DNA of 64,000 nucleotides from NCBI GenBank assembly GCA_963854835.1, contig OY978526.1, forward strand, positions 20,490,334 to 20,554,333, read 5' to 3'. Positions within the stretch are counted from its first letter, which is position 1; each line of letters begins with the position of its first letter. The translations under genes and the position numbers were made by a program. This DNA comes from Megamerina dolium. Lineage: Eukaryota > Arthropoda > Insecta > Diptera > Megamerinidae. The notes under the pieces are model-generated. The model had not been told where the DNA came from. It made no database searches and was given only the letters and a program-made list of their open reading frames with translations. This document shows positions 11,843 through 22,514 of the stretch, piece after piece.

Positions 11843-12626
11843 TTACTCTACTTATGTGGCCATAACAACCGAATATTGATTTAGGCCGAAAATAACATGC
11901 TTCGCCAGCCATCTCTGTTCTTCGCTAGCTGGCGCCAGTTAGAAATTCCAAGCGCCGTCAAGTTCTTGGTCTTTCCACCGGAGGTTAGGTCTTCCTCTTC
12001 TGCGTCGTCCTTCAGCGGGTTCCGAATATAACACCTTCTTAGCTGGAGCGTGTTCTTCCATTCGCTCGACATGACCTAGCCAGCGCAGCCGCTGGATTTT
12101 GATGCGCTTTACTATGTCAATATCGGCATACAGCTCGTACAGCTCATGGTTGTACCTTATTCGGTACTCGCCACCAACGCAAATAGGTCCAAAGATCTTG
12201 CGTAGGACTTTTCTCTCGAAAACCCCAAGAATTCGCTCATCCGAGGTGGAAATTGTCCAGGCTTCAGCGCCATATGTTAGGACAGGCATGATGAGAGACT
12301 TGTAGAGTGTAGTTTTCGTTCTTCGAGAGAGGGCTCGACTTCTCAATTGCTTACTCAGCCCAAAGTAACACCTGTTAGCAAGAGTTATCCTACGCATGAT
12401 CTCCAAGCTGACGTCATTACTGCTGTTAATGCTGGTTCCAAGAGAGACAAAGTCCCTTACTACTTCAAAAGCGTAGTTGTTTACAGTGACGTGCTGTCCA
12501 AGACACCGGGACTCTTTGTTTGTTGACACTAGATACTTCGTCTTGCCCTCGTTCACCGTGAGACCCATCCGACGCGACTCTCTTTCCAACTTTGAGAATG
12601 CTGCACTGACTGCTCGCGTGTTCATG
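11843..12626 (-). mobile_element. 5'-truncated RTE-like LINE nested in the I-like LINE
   Basis: Seen: 784 bp on the minus strand. It encodes the C-terminal part of the reverse-transcriptase protein and ends with a short 3' region reading GGTTGTTATGGCCACATAAG followed by a degenerate (AAGT) tail (11843-11857). The 3' end recurs at 17580, 25130, 54520 and 61000. An 11-bp target duplication flanks it. Known: severe 5' truncation and short simple-repeat tails are typical of RTE-clade LINEs. Clade is inferred from tail type and protein style, not from a phylogeny. Confidence 0.88.
11881..12626 (-). pseudogene. RTE-like reverse transcriptase, C-terminal region
   Basis: Seen: the minus strand reads a post-catalytic region (RMGLTVNEGKTKYLVS, near 12570-12520), a YFGLSKQLRSRALSRRTK stretch, SLIMPVLTYGAEAW (near 12300-12260), VFERKVLRKIFGPICVGGEY and RIKIQRLRWLGHVERMEEHA, then GRRRRGRPNLRWKDQ. 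A frameshift near 11950 moves the end (NLTALGISNWRQLAKNRDGW) into another frame that stops at 11881. The catalytic YADD/YVDD box lies upstream of the truncation and is absent. This is the same protein as 18623-19369 and 61022-61290. Confidence 0.88.
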
Positions 12627-13030
12627 CCGGGGCTAACACATCCCAAAATAGCGCTAGGGACATACAACCTAAAACGCTACGAGGACTGTATGAATCTAAC
12701 GAAGAACAACTTGCGAATCATTACGGAATTATTAACAGGGTACTATATGTTGAATTATCACCTAACAAAACTCTGATGCTCTCTGTAGGTTCTGCAGGGA
12801 AGAGGACGAGAACGCACAACATGTGATAGGAACTTGTCCAGCACTGATGCACAAGAGAAGGAAATACCTGGGAGATTTCATCATACCCGAGGATGAACTT
12901 AGACTCTGTGAAGTAGGACAAACACTAAAATTCATCGAGGGAACTGGGCTGAGAGACATACTCTAGCTCTGCGAAGGGGGCACAATAGATCTTATAGGTC
13001 GCGGTGCAACATCCCCCCAACGATAATAAT
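12627..13030 (+). pseudogene. I-like LINE relic, 3' piece
   Basis: Continuation of 11465-11842 after the RTE-like insertion. It reads THPKIALGTYNLKRYEDCMN, then a frameshifted cysteine-rich C-terminus (CRFCREEDENAQHVIGTCPA, near 12788-12850), IPEDELRLCEVGQTLKFIEG and a stop. It finishes with CAACATCCCCCCAACGATAA and a short (TAA)n tail near 13018-13030. The same 3' end is present at 30810-30830. The Cys/His cluster fits the nucleic-acid-binding end of LINE ORF2 proteins, and a (TAA)n tail is known for the Drosophila I factor, which supports the I-like label. Confidence 0.8.
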
Positions 13031-14189
13031 AACTTGGAAATTTATTTATTGATATTGACATTTTAAACTTCAAAGTCTAATAAGACCACTTCTTATAATT
13101 GGTTGCTCTTACTGAGAGCACTTTCTCACAATCTCATTTAATCACAAATATTTTAAAACGCAAAAAAACTTATTTAACCAAAACCTTCATTTTCTAAAAC
13201 TATAAAAGATATATTTTCAGGAAAAAAACCATAATTTTGTAAAATAAAAAATATTAATAATAATATTACGTAATATCTCAATTTAGTTAATTTGCATGAG
13301 ACATCCTTACACTTTAGATAAACATTATAAATATAAAGATTTCTATTCAAATCAAATATTATAGTTGGAATAGCCATATTTCTGGTTTTATAAAATATAT
13401 AGTATAATGCAAATAATTTCAATATTTTATATAGAATATTCGTATACTAAATAATTCAATTGCTTAGAATATTCATTATACATAATATAATTATAATTCT
13501 TCATTAACTATAAATTATTATTATTATTATTAGTGAAATTTATTACGTGTGATGTCGATTTTAAGGGCAAAGTGCCGCCACAAAAAAATAAAAAAATAAA
13601 GTTAAAAAACAAGAGCAACCAAACAAAGAACTATACACTATACTACTTGTATGAGTATGTAAATTATAATACTCATATGCTATATATACAAAATATACGA
13701 GTATGTGTACGAATATATGAGGCATTAACCTGTACTTCTTGGACGATGAACAATAGCCTTGTAGTGTGATAACTATTGTTGTTACTATTGAAAATCGGTT
13801 AATGCTCCATAAAAGCATTGTCCATCAATAATGTATTGCAACAATAATAACAATACCAGAGGATTTGCATAGAGTAGTAGATACACAAAACAAATCATTC
13901 ACAAAGCCTTTGCATCCAGTTTTTGCTTTTCATGTTTTACGTGTCTATAAAATACCAATGTATGTAGTAGGTAAGCTTTATGTGTATGTATGTATGTTGT
14001 ATGTGCACCATGAAATGTGAATTAAGTTAAGCTTTGTTTTCTGATTTAGTTTCACTTATTTATAATTTTTTTTTTTAAATTTATTTTTCATGCCGATACT
14101 AATAATCATTATAATCATCATGGTTAAGGCATTCTAGTGAGGATAACATTTTATTTTATCCTATAGCAATTTGCTTGAGAACAAAAATC
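13031..14189. other. AT-rich DNA without recognisable gene
   Basis: AT-rich stretch with (ATT)n near 13517-13532 and ATG/TATG-rich text near 13970-14000. No domain or element end recognised. Confidence 0.55.
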
Positions 14190-14440
14190 GAGTCGTAGCT
14201 GAGTAGTTAGTGTTCTAATCTGTAGGTCATGCCTGTCGGCAAGCAATTGGCAATTGGAGCTAAAAAGAGCTATATGACAAAACACAGAAGAAATGATGCC
14301 ACAAGAATTCTGCGTCTAATAATCACCGTCTAATAATGTCTTCCTAATACTGCCTAAAATATGAAACGCACATCAGTACTGAAAGAGGAGCTCGGCCAAT
14401 GGGCCTTTCATGACCTATTATTGCCACACATTTATTATTT
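14190..14440 (+). mobile_element. tRNA-derived SINE, head partly deleted
   Basis: Starts with GAGTCGTAGCTGAGTAGTTA, a decayed tRNA-like A box, then loses the B-box region. It continues with the SINE body (GCAAGCAATTGGCAATTGGA, a TGATGCCACAAGAATTCTG-like core and a CCTAATACTGCC-like segment) and ends GAGCTCGGCCAATGGGCC. The body matches copies at 24291, 29719, 37832, 45638 and 51568. Confidence 0.75.
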
Positions 14441-14539
14441 TTTTTTTTTACAAACATTTATAGATGGCTAAAATGGTAAAAATATTATCATTAAAATATA
14501 TACATTTTATGAAATTTGATCAGAAAAAATCAAAATAAT

Positions 14540-15548
14540 AGAATTACATTTGTCGGGACTATAGTGACTATATTTTCCCACGAAAAGTGTGAAAACTGAC
14601 CTACGAAAGGTTAAATTTATATGAGAGGTAGGTGTAGTTTTTATCCGTTTCAACTCATTTTAAAATTTATTTATTAATGAATTAATATAATAATGTGTAC
14701 TGAATTTCAGCGTGATAGCTTAATATTTTCATGCAAAAAGTGGAAAAAAACTAGTTACGAAATCATAAATTTATATGAGAGGTAGGTGTAGTTTTTATCC
14801 GAATCAATTCATTTTCAAATATGTTAATCCATTATTTATTATAATAATGTTTACTGAATTTCAGCTTGATAGCTTGATAATTTCGTGCAAAAAGTGTGGA
14901 AAAAGCTACATACGAAATCATAAATTTATATGAGAGATAGGTGTAGTTTTTATCCGAATCGATTCATTTTCAAATATGTTAATCCATTATTTGGTATAAT
15001 AATGTGTACTGAATTTCAGCTTGATAGCTTGATAATTTCGTGCAAAAAGTGTGGAAAAAACTACATACGAAACCATATGGTTATATGAGAGGTAGGCGTA
15101 ATTTTTATCCGATTCAGTCCATTTTCAAATATGTCTAGTAATAAGTTAATAAAATTATTTGTATCGAATTTCAGATTAAACGGCTTATATTTTTGCTCTA
15201 AAAATGCGAAAACACACATTTAATAACAATTTTTTGTATGAGAGCTATGGGTAATTTAGACAAAATTGATCTGATATTTTAACATATCAATTTTGTGGTA
15301 GAAATAATGCAATATACCAAATTTTAGTACAATAACTTTATATTTCCCTCACATAAGTGTTAAAACATACATTCAACTGCATACTTTTATATGGGAGGTA
15401 GGTGTAGATTTCATCCGATTACAACCATTTCTTAAAATATCCATTCACTGGTAAAAATATTCGGGTGCACTAATTTTTAGCTTGATAGCTCTATAAACAG
15501 TGGTAGTTATCGTGCGAACAGTGGGCGTACATACAGACATGGCTGAAT
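14540..15548 (+). repeat. 154-bp tandem repeat array, about 6 units
   Basis: The box TATGAGAGGTAGGTGTAG recurs at about 14621, 14774, 14930, 15084, 15239 and 15391, spacing 152-156 bp. Unit layout (box, TTTTTATCCGATTC-like text, AT-rich middle, TTTCAGCTTGATAGCTTGAT, GTGCAAAAAGTGTG) matches the array at 4690-6150. It closes with AGTTATCGTGCGAACAGTGG (from 15504) and ACAGACATGGCTGAATC, again like the first array. The two arrays are therefore copies of one repeat family, lying 8.5 kb apart in the same orientation. Confidence 0.88.
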
Positions 15549-17569
15549 CCACACAGATCGTGATTCGGACAATAAAAAGTGATTCTTATTAATAAAAAGT
15601 GATTCTGATCAATAAAAGGTGTTGCTTGTCAACAAAAAGTCTTCAAAAATCTCTTTGATAATATTAATATGTACAAATTGATGCCATATAAGTTACACTG
15701 CTCGAAGCGGACTATATGGAGTATAACTCTTTTGCCATTTTCAAAAGTTGTATTAAGCGCTATGAGCACAAAAGATCTTGTAGGTCATAGTGCTTGATTT
15801 ATGAAACAACCCTTTTTCAATAATACAATTAATAAATGTTCGAAATGTTCCCACAAACAGTGCGCTCGGATAATATGGGCATAGAAACATTGGCATTGCG
15901 ATGTTCTGGGTTGAGCACTTGAGACGCTGACTTCCTAAGAGTTTTGAATATGCAGATCATTTTAAAAAACAATAAATTAAACACCAGAATAAGACATTCA
16001 AACTTTTCACCTCCTCGTCCTTAATTAATCCCTAACTATAGTACATACTATCGACTATCTAGCTAGCACAGGCACCTTCATTCAGTTACTAGCAGTAATA
16101 CTAAGTCAATATATGAAGGTTGAAAGTAGTATATCTAATTAAAACTTGAAAAACTACTAAAAACTATATAAAATCAGAAATATACAATATTAACAACCTA
16201 CTACTTACTTCATTCGTTAAAATAATAATAAATTTCCATATGGATTAGATTGAAATGAGTCATAGTGCAAAAATATAAAAATACAATACTAATAAAAAAG
16301 AGCTATTTCAATAATTAAAAACATAAATAATAATCGTAAAAAAAAACAACACAAATTAAAATCAACTTTAATGTTGTAATTAGTGCAACAACGCCACCCA
16401 ACTGTTTGCTTCGAAAGTATGTGGAGTAAAATATTGTGGGAGCTTGAGCGTCGTACAGCAAAAGATTAAGAGTACATACATACTAATACATACTATATGA
16501 GTATACTCGTATAAGAGCATTAGATTGGATTGAATTATTAAACATAACTCCATTGGTATATCAACATTAGAGTGGTTCTTATATAGCGGTTTTCGATTAT
16601 ATCTCCAATGAAACATATATTGGGGAAAATTTGCATTTTAGGCAACATGCTATAAAGCTAAGTACAACTCTAATATACATTATTGCGTACTTGAATTGCA
16701 AATTCCCGTTACATTTTATTTTGGCCGGTGTTAAGTTCATTCTAGCCATAGTTATTTTACTTGTTTCATATACATACGAGTACAAGTATATCGTATTTAT
16801 ATGGTTTTTTTTTTTTTCATGATTTTTATTAGTACAACAAACTCATACTCGACTCCTATGATGTCTTTATTGCAATTGAGACACTAGAATAAACTTAATA
16901 TGATTCGTTATGAATTGCCTACATATACGCTTACGATACGATACCTACATGTTAGTTTAATTGTTTCTGTGCAATTTTATGTACCTACTACGTACTTGTA
17001 TACATAATCACATACTTTTATTATTGGTATTGAAACAGTTGCCAGTTGCTGGTTTACGCAATCAATGTAAGAATGTGATTGTTGTTGTTGTTGTTGTTGT
17101 TACTTGTTAGAAAAGTGTGAGAATTTTACGGTTATAATTAATTTACAATATTTACATTTCTATACCTACAACTACATACTCATACATAGGTGTGATTAAT
17201 TTAATTTTTATGGTTGGTTAATTAAATTACCATTTGTGGTCAATTTAATATACATAAATACACTCAGTAGGGGTTACTCGAAATATGTATTTGATTGTTT
17301 GTCATTCGATATGAATATGGATTTTAGGATAAGAAATTATCCCTTAATACTGTTGCTGCTAATTTGTTTTGGTTAACTGATTCCAGTGACATACTGATGA
17401 GCATTTGGTACTCTCAAAATGTTCTACTCTAAATTAATAGGTGTGTGTATTACACTGATTACTTGCAGACTAGTGATTAAAAGGCAAAATGGATGATACT
17501 CTTAATAGTCACCACAGTTTAGCAAAAAGTAGTCAATTCGATGTGTTCTTTCAGAAATATTCTAAGCGA
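15549..17569. other. AT-rich DNA without recognisable gene
   Basis: Begins with three short direct repeats of an AATAAAAAGTGATTCT-like phrase (15570-15630). The rest is AT-rich with a (TTG)n run at 17078-17101. Short frames at 16380-16822 show hydrophobic translations but no recognisable protein. Confidence 0.5.
17078..17101. repeat. (TTG)n microsatellite
   Basis: Uninterrupted TTG trinucleotide repeat of about eight units. Confidence 0.93.
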
Positions 17570-17617
17570 TTCTTCTTCTTCTTCTTATGTGGCCATAACA
17601 ACCGATGATCGATTTAA

Positions 17618-18353
17618 GGGGGTATTCCCGTCTAGAATGCCGATTTTAGGCTGTTTTTCAAAAAATTATTTTAGAGCTACAAGGCAACATGCAATATTCT
17701 GGTTTTTTTTTTGCTTGTTGTTCCTTATTATTTGGAGAACAGAAACTCATATTTGTGTCAAAAGTTTGTATTTTCTAAGTACAAATTTTCAGTGGTCAAT
17801 GTGACCTTGTCACGCTGATTTTCACTGCTGGCCGATAAGAAATTTCGGAAACCAGTAATCTGAAACAGAAATGGATATGCAATTATTAATCTGCAATAAA
17901 TTCCGCGGATACTAAACCACAGTTTTAGTCAAAATGTTGATTAGAAACAAAATGGCGGCCATATGAAAAAAAATTGTCCAGTTTTGCCACCTTTTTTTTT
18001 ACCTTTAGAGTGCTTGAAAATATATTTAACAATAATTTTTTGATGAAAACTTTGATTTAGCATCCAATGAAAACTATCTAGAACATTTTTCCAAAATTTC
18101 AAGTCGATACCTCTCATAGTTGCTGAGAAAAGTTATCTGCCAGTACAAAAAATGTGGTTTCGAGAAAAACGCGTTTAATGTTTCGACACCACGCAGTCGC
18201 GCAGCTGAGATTACTTCAATTAACATGCAAAAAAGTGGGTACTGAGTTTGCGGATTGAAAAACGACTTTTGGGGGTGATAGTATATAGTATAAGGTACAA
18301 TAAAACGCCAAAAAAAAAACGATTTTTTCAAACTTCTACCCGGGAACACCACC
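17618..18353. mobile_element. piggyBac-like non-autonomous element (TTAA), 736 bp
   Basis: Seen: TTAA at 17614-17617 and again at 18354-18357 brackets a segment absent from other RTE-like copies. The left end reads GGGGGTATTCCCGTCTAGAA and the inverse complement of the right end GGTGGTGTTCCCGGGTAGAA, matching at 16 of 20 positions. Known: exact TTAA target duplication is the hallmark of piggyBac transposons. No reading frame inside resembles a transposase, so it is non-autonomous. Its insertion into the RTE-like LINE dates it as younger than that copy. The frame at 18074-18583 runs across the junction and is a chimeric artefact. Confidence 0.85.
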
Positions 18354-18357
18354 TTAA

Positions 18358-19369
18358 GCCGAACATATAATGCGGCGCCGGTTTTCTCTGTTTTTCGCTT
18401 ACTGACGCCAATTGGATATTTCAAGCGCCGCCAGGATACCCGCTGGATTTTGATTCGCCTTACTATGACTACGTCAGCGTACAGCTCATACAGCTCATCG
18501 TTGTACCCTATTCGATACTCGCCATTAACGCAAATAGTTCCGAAGATCCTGCGCCGAACTTTTCTCTCGAAAACTCCAAACATCCTCTAATCCGTGGTGG
18601 AAATTGTACAGGCTTCTGCGCATTATGTTTGGACAGGAATAATGAGGGACTTGTAGAGTGTCATTTTCGATCTTCGAGAGAGGGCTCGACTACTCAATTG
18701 CTTACTCAGCCCAAAGTAACATCTGTTAGCAAGAGTTATCCTACGCATGATCTCCAGGCTGACGCCATTACAGTTGTTGATGCTGGTTCGAAGATAGACG
18801 AAGTCCTTCACCATCTCGGAAGTGTAATTGTCAACAGTGACGTGTTTTCCAAGACGCCGGGACTCTTTGTTTGTTGACACTAGATACTTCGTCTTGCCCT
18901 CGTTCACCGTAAGACCCATTCGACGTGACTCTCGTTCCAATTCAGAGAATGTTTCACTGACTACACGCGTGTTGATACCGATTATATCAATATCATCGAC
19001 ATACGCTAACAGCATGACACTTTTGTTGAAGATAGTGCCATTATGTCGTAAATCTACAGCTCGTATAATATTCTCCATAATTTGCTTGAAGAAGGCACAC
19101 GATAACGTCTCACCTTGTCTGAAACCTCGTTCGATATTAAACGGAGGGGAGAGGTCCTTCCCGATTTTCACTGCACAACGAGAGTTAAGCAGTGTCATTC
19201 TACAAAATCGAATGATCTTTGCAGGGATACCGAACTCAGAGATTGTCGAAAGCGGCTTTGTAATCGACGAATAGGTGCTGTGTGTCGATCTGTTTTTCTT
19301 GGATCTTTTCCAGGATTTGGCGTAGTGTGAAAATTTCATTGATGGTGGATTTATTTGGTCTGAAACCAT
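18358..19369 (-). pseudogene. RTE-like reverse transcriptase with YVDD box
   Basis: Copies RNA into DNA in an intact element; here broken. The minus strand begins near 19375 with YQYGFRPNKSTINEIFTLRQ in one frame. After an apparent deletion it continues as LSEFGIPAKIIRFCRMTLLN, RGFRQGETLSC (RT motif region, residues 81-91 of the 18623-19369 frame) and LAYVDDIDIIG with the catalytic YVDD at residues 123-126. Then follow RMGLTVNEGKTKYLVSTNKE and ANRCYFGLSKQLSSRALSRR, ending near SLIIPVQT. The frame is lost near 18620 and resumes as VFERKVRRRIFGTICVNGEY. Frameshifts and an internal deletion make it inactive. It is the best-preserved catalytic region of this family in the window. Confidence 0.88.
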
Positions 19370-19569
19370 ACTGATAAGATTCCAAACGCTATGTCACTTT
19401 AATATAATGGGAATATAACTAAGTCTCTGCCGTATCGCAAGAGTTGGAGTCACCAGTAAGTTACGGTCAAAATAAATATATGCAACGTCATATTGTAAGT
19501 TTTGACATCTGAAAATACCAAAACCTTGATTTTGTATCAACATTCATTTTATCGAATCGATCCGAAGAT

Positions 19570-20130
19570 CCATCATTTGCGGGAACTTTTTTATATTCCG
19601 TTAATTTGAAGCACTCTGCAGCTGAGCCGCATCGATTATATGCAGAAGCATATGATGAGGCCACTTTAAGCGAGGAAAGTTTTTGTGAGCGATTTCGTGA
19701 GTTTAATAACGATGAATTTGACGTTGAAGACAAAGAACGTAAGGGAAGGCTGAAAGTCTGCAAAGAAGCGAAATGGAAACCATTATGAGAGGAAGATTCG
19801 AAAAATATTGAATGCCAATATTGCTTGCTAGGCATTAACAAAGAGTTTTTCTGTATCGAGTAGTCACTGATAATAAAAAAAAATTTAGATCCCCTATAAT
19901 ATCCTAAAGAAAGAAAGAAAATAATGGAAACCACGTGGCCAAGCTTTCAAATCGATAGCCAAGCCGATTCAAGGAAGAAAATGATCGTATTTTTGGTGAG
20001 ATCAGCTATATGTTGCAGAGGCGATAAAATCATACTTGGAATCACTCAATTGAGAAGATATATTCCACATACTTGATTCATCAGATATTGTTTCTACCGA
20101 TTACCACTTGGCTCTAGGCGAAATCGTAGG
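19570..20130 (+). pseudogene. Mariner transposase relic with internal deletion
   Basis: Seen: in shifting frames the plus strand gives LRELFYIPLI, then KHSAAEPHRLYAEAYDEATL, SEESFCERFREFNNDEFDVE and DKERKGRLKV (19606-19760). This is the N-terminal HTH region typical of mariner transposases. After a gap, 19920-19960 gives KPRGQAFKSIAKPI. Then 20020-20125 gives VAEAIKSYLESLN and SSDIVSTDYHLALGEIV, corresponding to the third-Asp block (usual form SPDxAPSDYHLF). Most of the catalytic centre is deleted. No inverted repeats recognised. A minus-strand frame over 19488-19934 is a shadow. Confidence 0.75.
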
Positions 20131-20179
20131 CGAAGTCGTATGAAAATCATATATGTACGGGAAAGAAAACATTAGGCCT

Positions 20180-20435
20180 CCAATCAATGGGCATGCTTTC
20201 ATTCATACCATATTCTGCTTATGAGCTGGTGCATGCTGGTAGTAGGCAGCTCATCGCCTCCGGTCTTCAACAACTCATTGTTGTTTTTCAGCCTAGAAAT
20301 GATCTCTCTGACCTCATCATGGTCGGGTGGTGGAACATCTATACCATCATCCGTGATTGGAGAGTTCGGGGTATCTCCTCCTCCTCCACTCCAATACAAA
20401 AGTTCGTTATATAGAATAATTCCTGACAACAACCA
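20180..20435 (-). pseudogene. RTE-like reverse transcriptase fragment (upstream part)
   Basis: The minus strand reads VPPPDHDEVREIISRLKNNN, then GGDELPTTSMHQLISRIWYE. This resembles the segment just before the RT palm of RTE-like ORF2 proteins (usual form: a KAPGxDGLPAELFK-like stretch, then a region ending in MHQLIxxIW). It lies 785 bp upstream, in element orientation, of the RT piece at 18358-19369. It could be part of that same copy separated by the mariner relic and rearrangement, or an independent fragment. The Gly/Pro-rich part comes from a triplet-rich stretch. Confidence 0.65.
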
Positions 20436-21712
20436 ACTAGTTCATGAATATATGTAAAAGAATGAAATCATTGTCTGATTTTCATGTATAACTGTTTTAT
20501 AAGGAATATATCGCCTTACTTGTGTCTGTCACAGTGATGCCACACATTATGATAAGCTTTGATATTATTGAAAATATTTTCTATTAGTTTTTATCTTAAT
20601 TTTCATTCCTTAATATATTTGTATTAATTAATCTTAATGTAATCAAAAGTTCTTGGCAGCATAAGTTCCATTAAATTGAATACCAAAGTTACCACCATGA
20701 AGAATCGTTAAAAAGAAGTTCTAAATAGGAATAGAACTCAATTAATTGCAAATAAAAATTATTATTTTAAGCTTATAATGTGCATTTGCATTGAAAATAT
20801 AATGCAAAGTCATAGAAAAAAACTACTTTAGAGTGTTATTATGAAGTGAGTGGAATGAAAAATATACCGCATTTTAACAACTCTGATTAGCTACTAATTG
20901 GGTGGTATTCCATTTTAATAAAATACGAATTGGCAATAAAATTTTTGCATATTCAGTCAGAGAATAAACATAATAAACTCTATGCTAATGAAGTATTTTA
21001 TGTATAACGAACACATTAAATGGATTATTTGCTATTTGCTTCTCTTAACAGCCTCATCGAAGAATATATAAACATATTTTTTTATTTTACTATTTATTTA
21101 TTTATTTTTATCAGACTATTTCAGCACGATAAACAACTATTTGTCATACTCCGGATCTCGGCGAACATTCCACACTAATCTATACACTAAGCACTATCAA
21201 CTATAAGCAATTAATATACAGCATATTACCTTAAATCACTATAAGCAATATTAATATCATAGCTTAATATAAATATTTATTTAACTGCATTTAAGAATAT
21301 TGAAAAAAAAAAAATATATATATATAAATGAATAACATGTAATCATTAGATCCATAAGGCGACACGAAATGGCACACGTTTGTCATGTGTTTCACCTTGA
21401 AAAGTCAACGGAAGAAACATATCAAATAAAATCCAGTGTTTCTCACACAGCCGCATACATACATGAGCAGATGGCGCTAGAAATATAATATTAAACGATC
21501 ATATTGTTGATTTTTATTTATTTAGTCACTTTATATATATTTTTTTTTTCCTGCTTTCAGGAAATTCTTTAAAAAAAACCATCATTAGTATCAAGTTGTG
21601 GTAGTATGTGTTTAGTAGAAGAAGTTAATTCAAGTTATGGAAATATGTTAATTAGGGGTTTTGGTTGTTAATGAAAAAAAAAAAAAATTTGATGAATATT
21701 AGTAAACACATA
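20436..21712. other. AT-rich DNA without recognisable gene
   Basis: AT-rich, with ATTTATTTATTTATTTTT near 21091-21110 and poly-A near 21304 and 21674. Nothing recognised. Confidence 0.55.
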
Positions 21713-22106
21713 CATTCTGTCAAATAAGTACCCGGATATTCTCATTTTTTATTTTCCCTCTGAGAATATTTCAAACAAATTTTTTTCTCAGTTTGGCACA
21801 ACTGTCAGTCAGCCACTATTCTGTGAATTTTTATTGCTATGTGTCATTTAGTTTGGTTACGGCGTCATTAGGAACAAGTCAACCTCTTTGAACAATTTAT
21901 ACCAATCGTAAACTTGAGTTTTCGACATGGTTGAATCACCAAATGTTTTTTTTTTCAACATTTCCAACGTTTTGGCACAAGAAATTTCGTTTGAAACACA
22001 AAATTTCACACAAACTCTTTGTTCGATATTTTTATCCATAGTAAAAATCGCAACGCACACAAAATGTTGAAAATTTCCGATTTCCGGGTACTTATTTGAC
22101 AGAATG
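21713..22106 (-). mobile_element. 394-bp internally deleted mariner with perfect TIRs
   Basis: The left end reads CATTCTGTCAAATAAGTACC and the inverse complement of the right end reads the same. The perfect match extends to 24 bp (through CGGA). TA flanks both ends (21711-21712 and 22107-22108). Inside, only the N-terminal transposase segment remains on the minus strand. At 394 bp it is about a third of a complete mariner, so it is a MITE-like deletion derivative. Perfect termini suggest recent mobility or strong selection on the ends. Confidence 0.9.
21857..22039 (-). pseudogene. Mariner transposase N-terminal HTH remnant
   Basis: The frame starts at an ATG at 22037-22039: MDKNIEQRVCVKFCVSNEIS, then CAKTLEMLKKKTFGDSTMSK, TQVYDWYKLFKE. 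This is the first helix-turn-helix (HTH_48-like) of mariner transposases, whose usual form ends VFEWHKRFKEGRE. It closes after VDLFLMTP where the deletion junction lies. The catalytic domain is absent. The short protein, if made, would keep only part of the DNA-binding region. Confidence 0.8.
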
Positions 22107-22108
22107 TA

Positions 22109-22514
22109 TGAACCTATAATTTTTATATCAAATTTCGTATGTACCATATTCCTACCTATTAAATTGCAATTTTTCACTACAAGTAAATTATGGATTTAAC
22201 TTAATGAATTTAATATTTTGAAATAAATATTTTTTCGCTATTAAACTGCAATTTTTCACTATTTATAAATTATTGGTTTAGTTTAAAGAATTTTATGCTT
22301 TCAAATAAATTCAGAGGCGATATTAATACGGTTAGATTGTATTATTTTGACTTATTTCATTTCTATTGTATTTTTCAACGCAGTTAATTTTTACTCTGAG
22401 TAGATTAAGTAATTCAAAAAGTAACTATTCAGAAGAACCTTCTAGTCAAAATGATAATTCTTGCATTAATGGAAGATAATTTTTGTTTTTAAAGTGTTTA
22501 TTCAGTCGGATGTA
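22109..22514. other. AT-rich spacer
   Basis: About 400 bp between two transposons, with a repeated ATTAAACTGCAATTTTTCAC-type phrase (near 22156 and 22239). No gene seen. Confidence 0.55.

Larger units (their letters stand above)
17570..19395 (-). mobile_element. RTE-like LINE, 5'-truncated, split by a TTAA element
   Basis: Minus-strand LINE whose 3' end lies at 17570-17617: a (CTT)n run on the plus strand, that is an (AAG)n tail, preceded by the family end TATGGCCACATAAG. The body resumes at 18354 and continues to about 19395. The interruption is the 736-bp element at 17618-18353. Removing it rejoins the family text GATTTAA/GCCGAA seen intact at 61019-61030. The 5' end is lost upstream of the reverse-transcriptase palm. 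The RT part is described separately. Confidence 0.88.

Noticed and set aside
18074..18583. 169-residue minus-strand frame
   Set aside because: It crosses from the RTE-like LINE into the TTAA element, so it is a chimera of unrelated sequences.
19488..19934. 148-residue minus-strand frame
   Set aside because: It is a shadow of the plus-strand mariner relic, whose motifs are recognisable.
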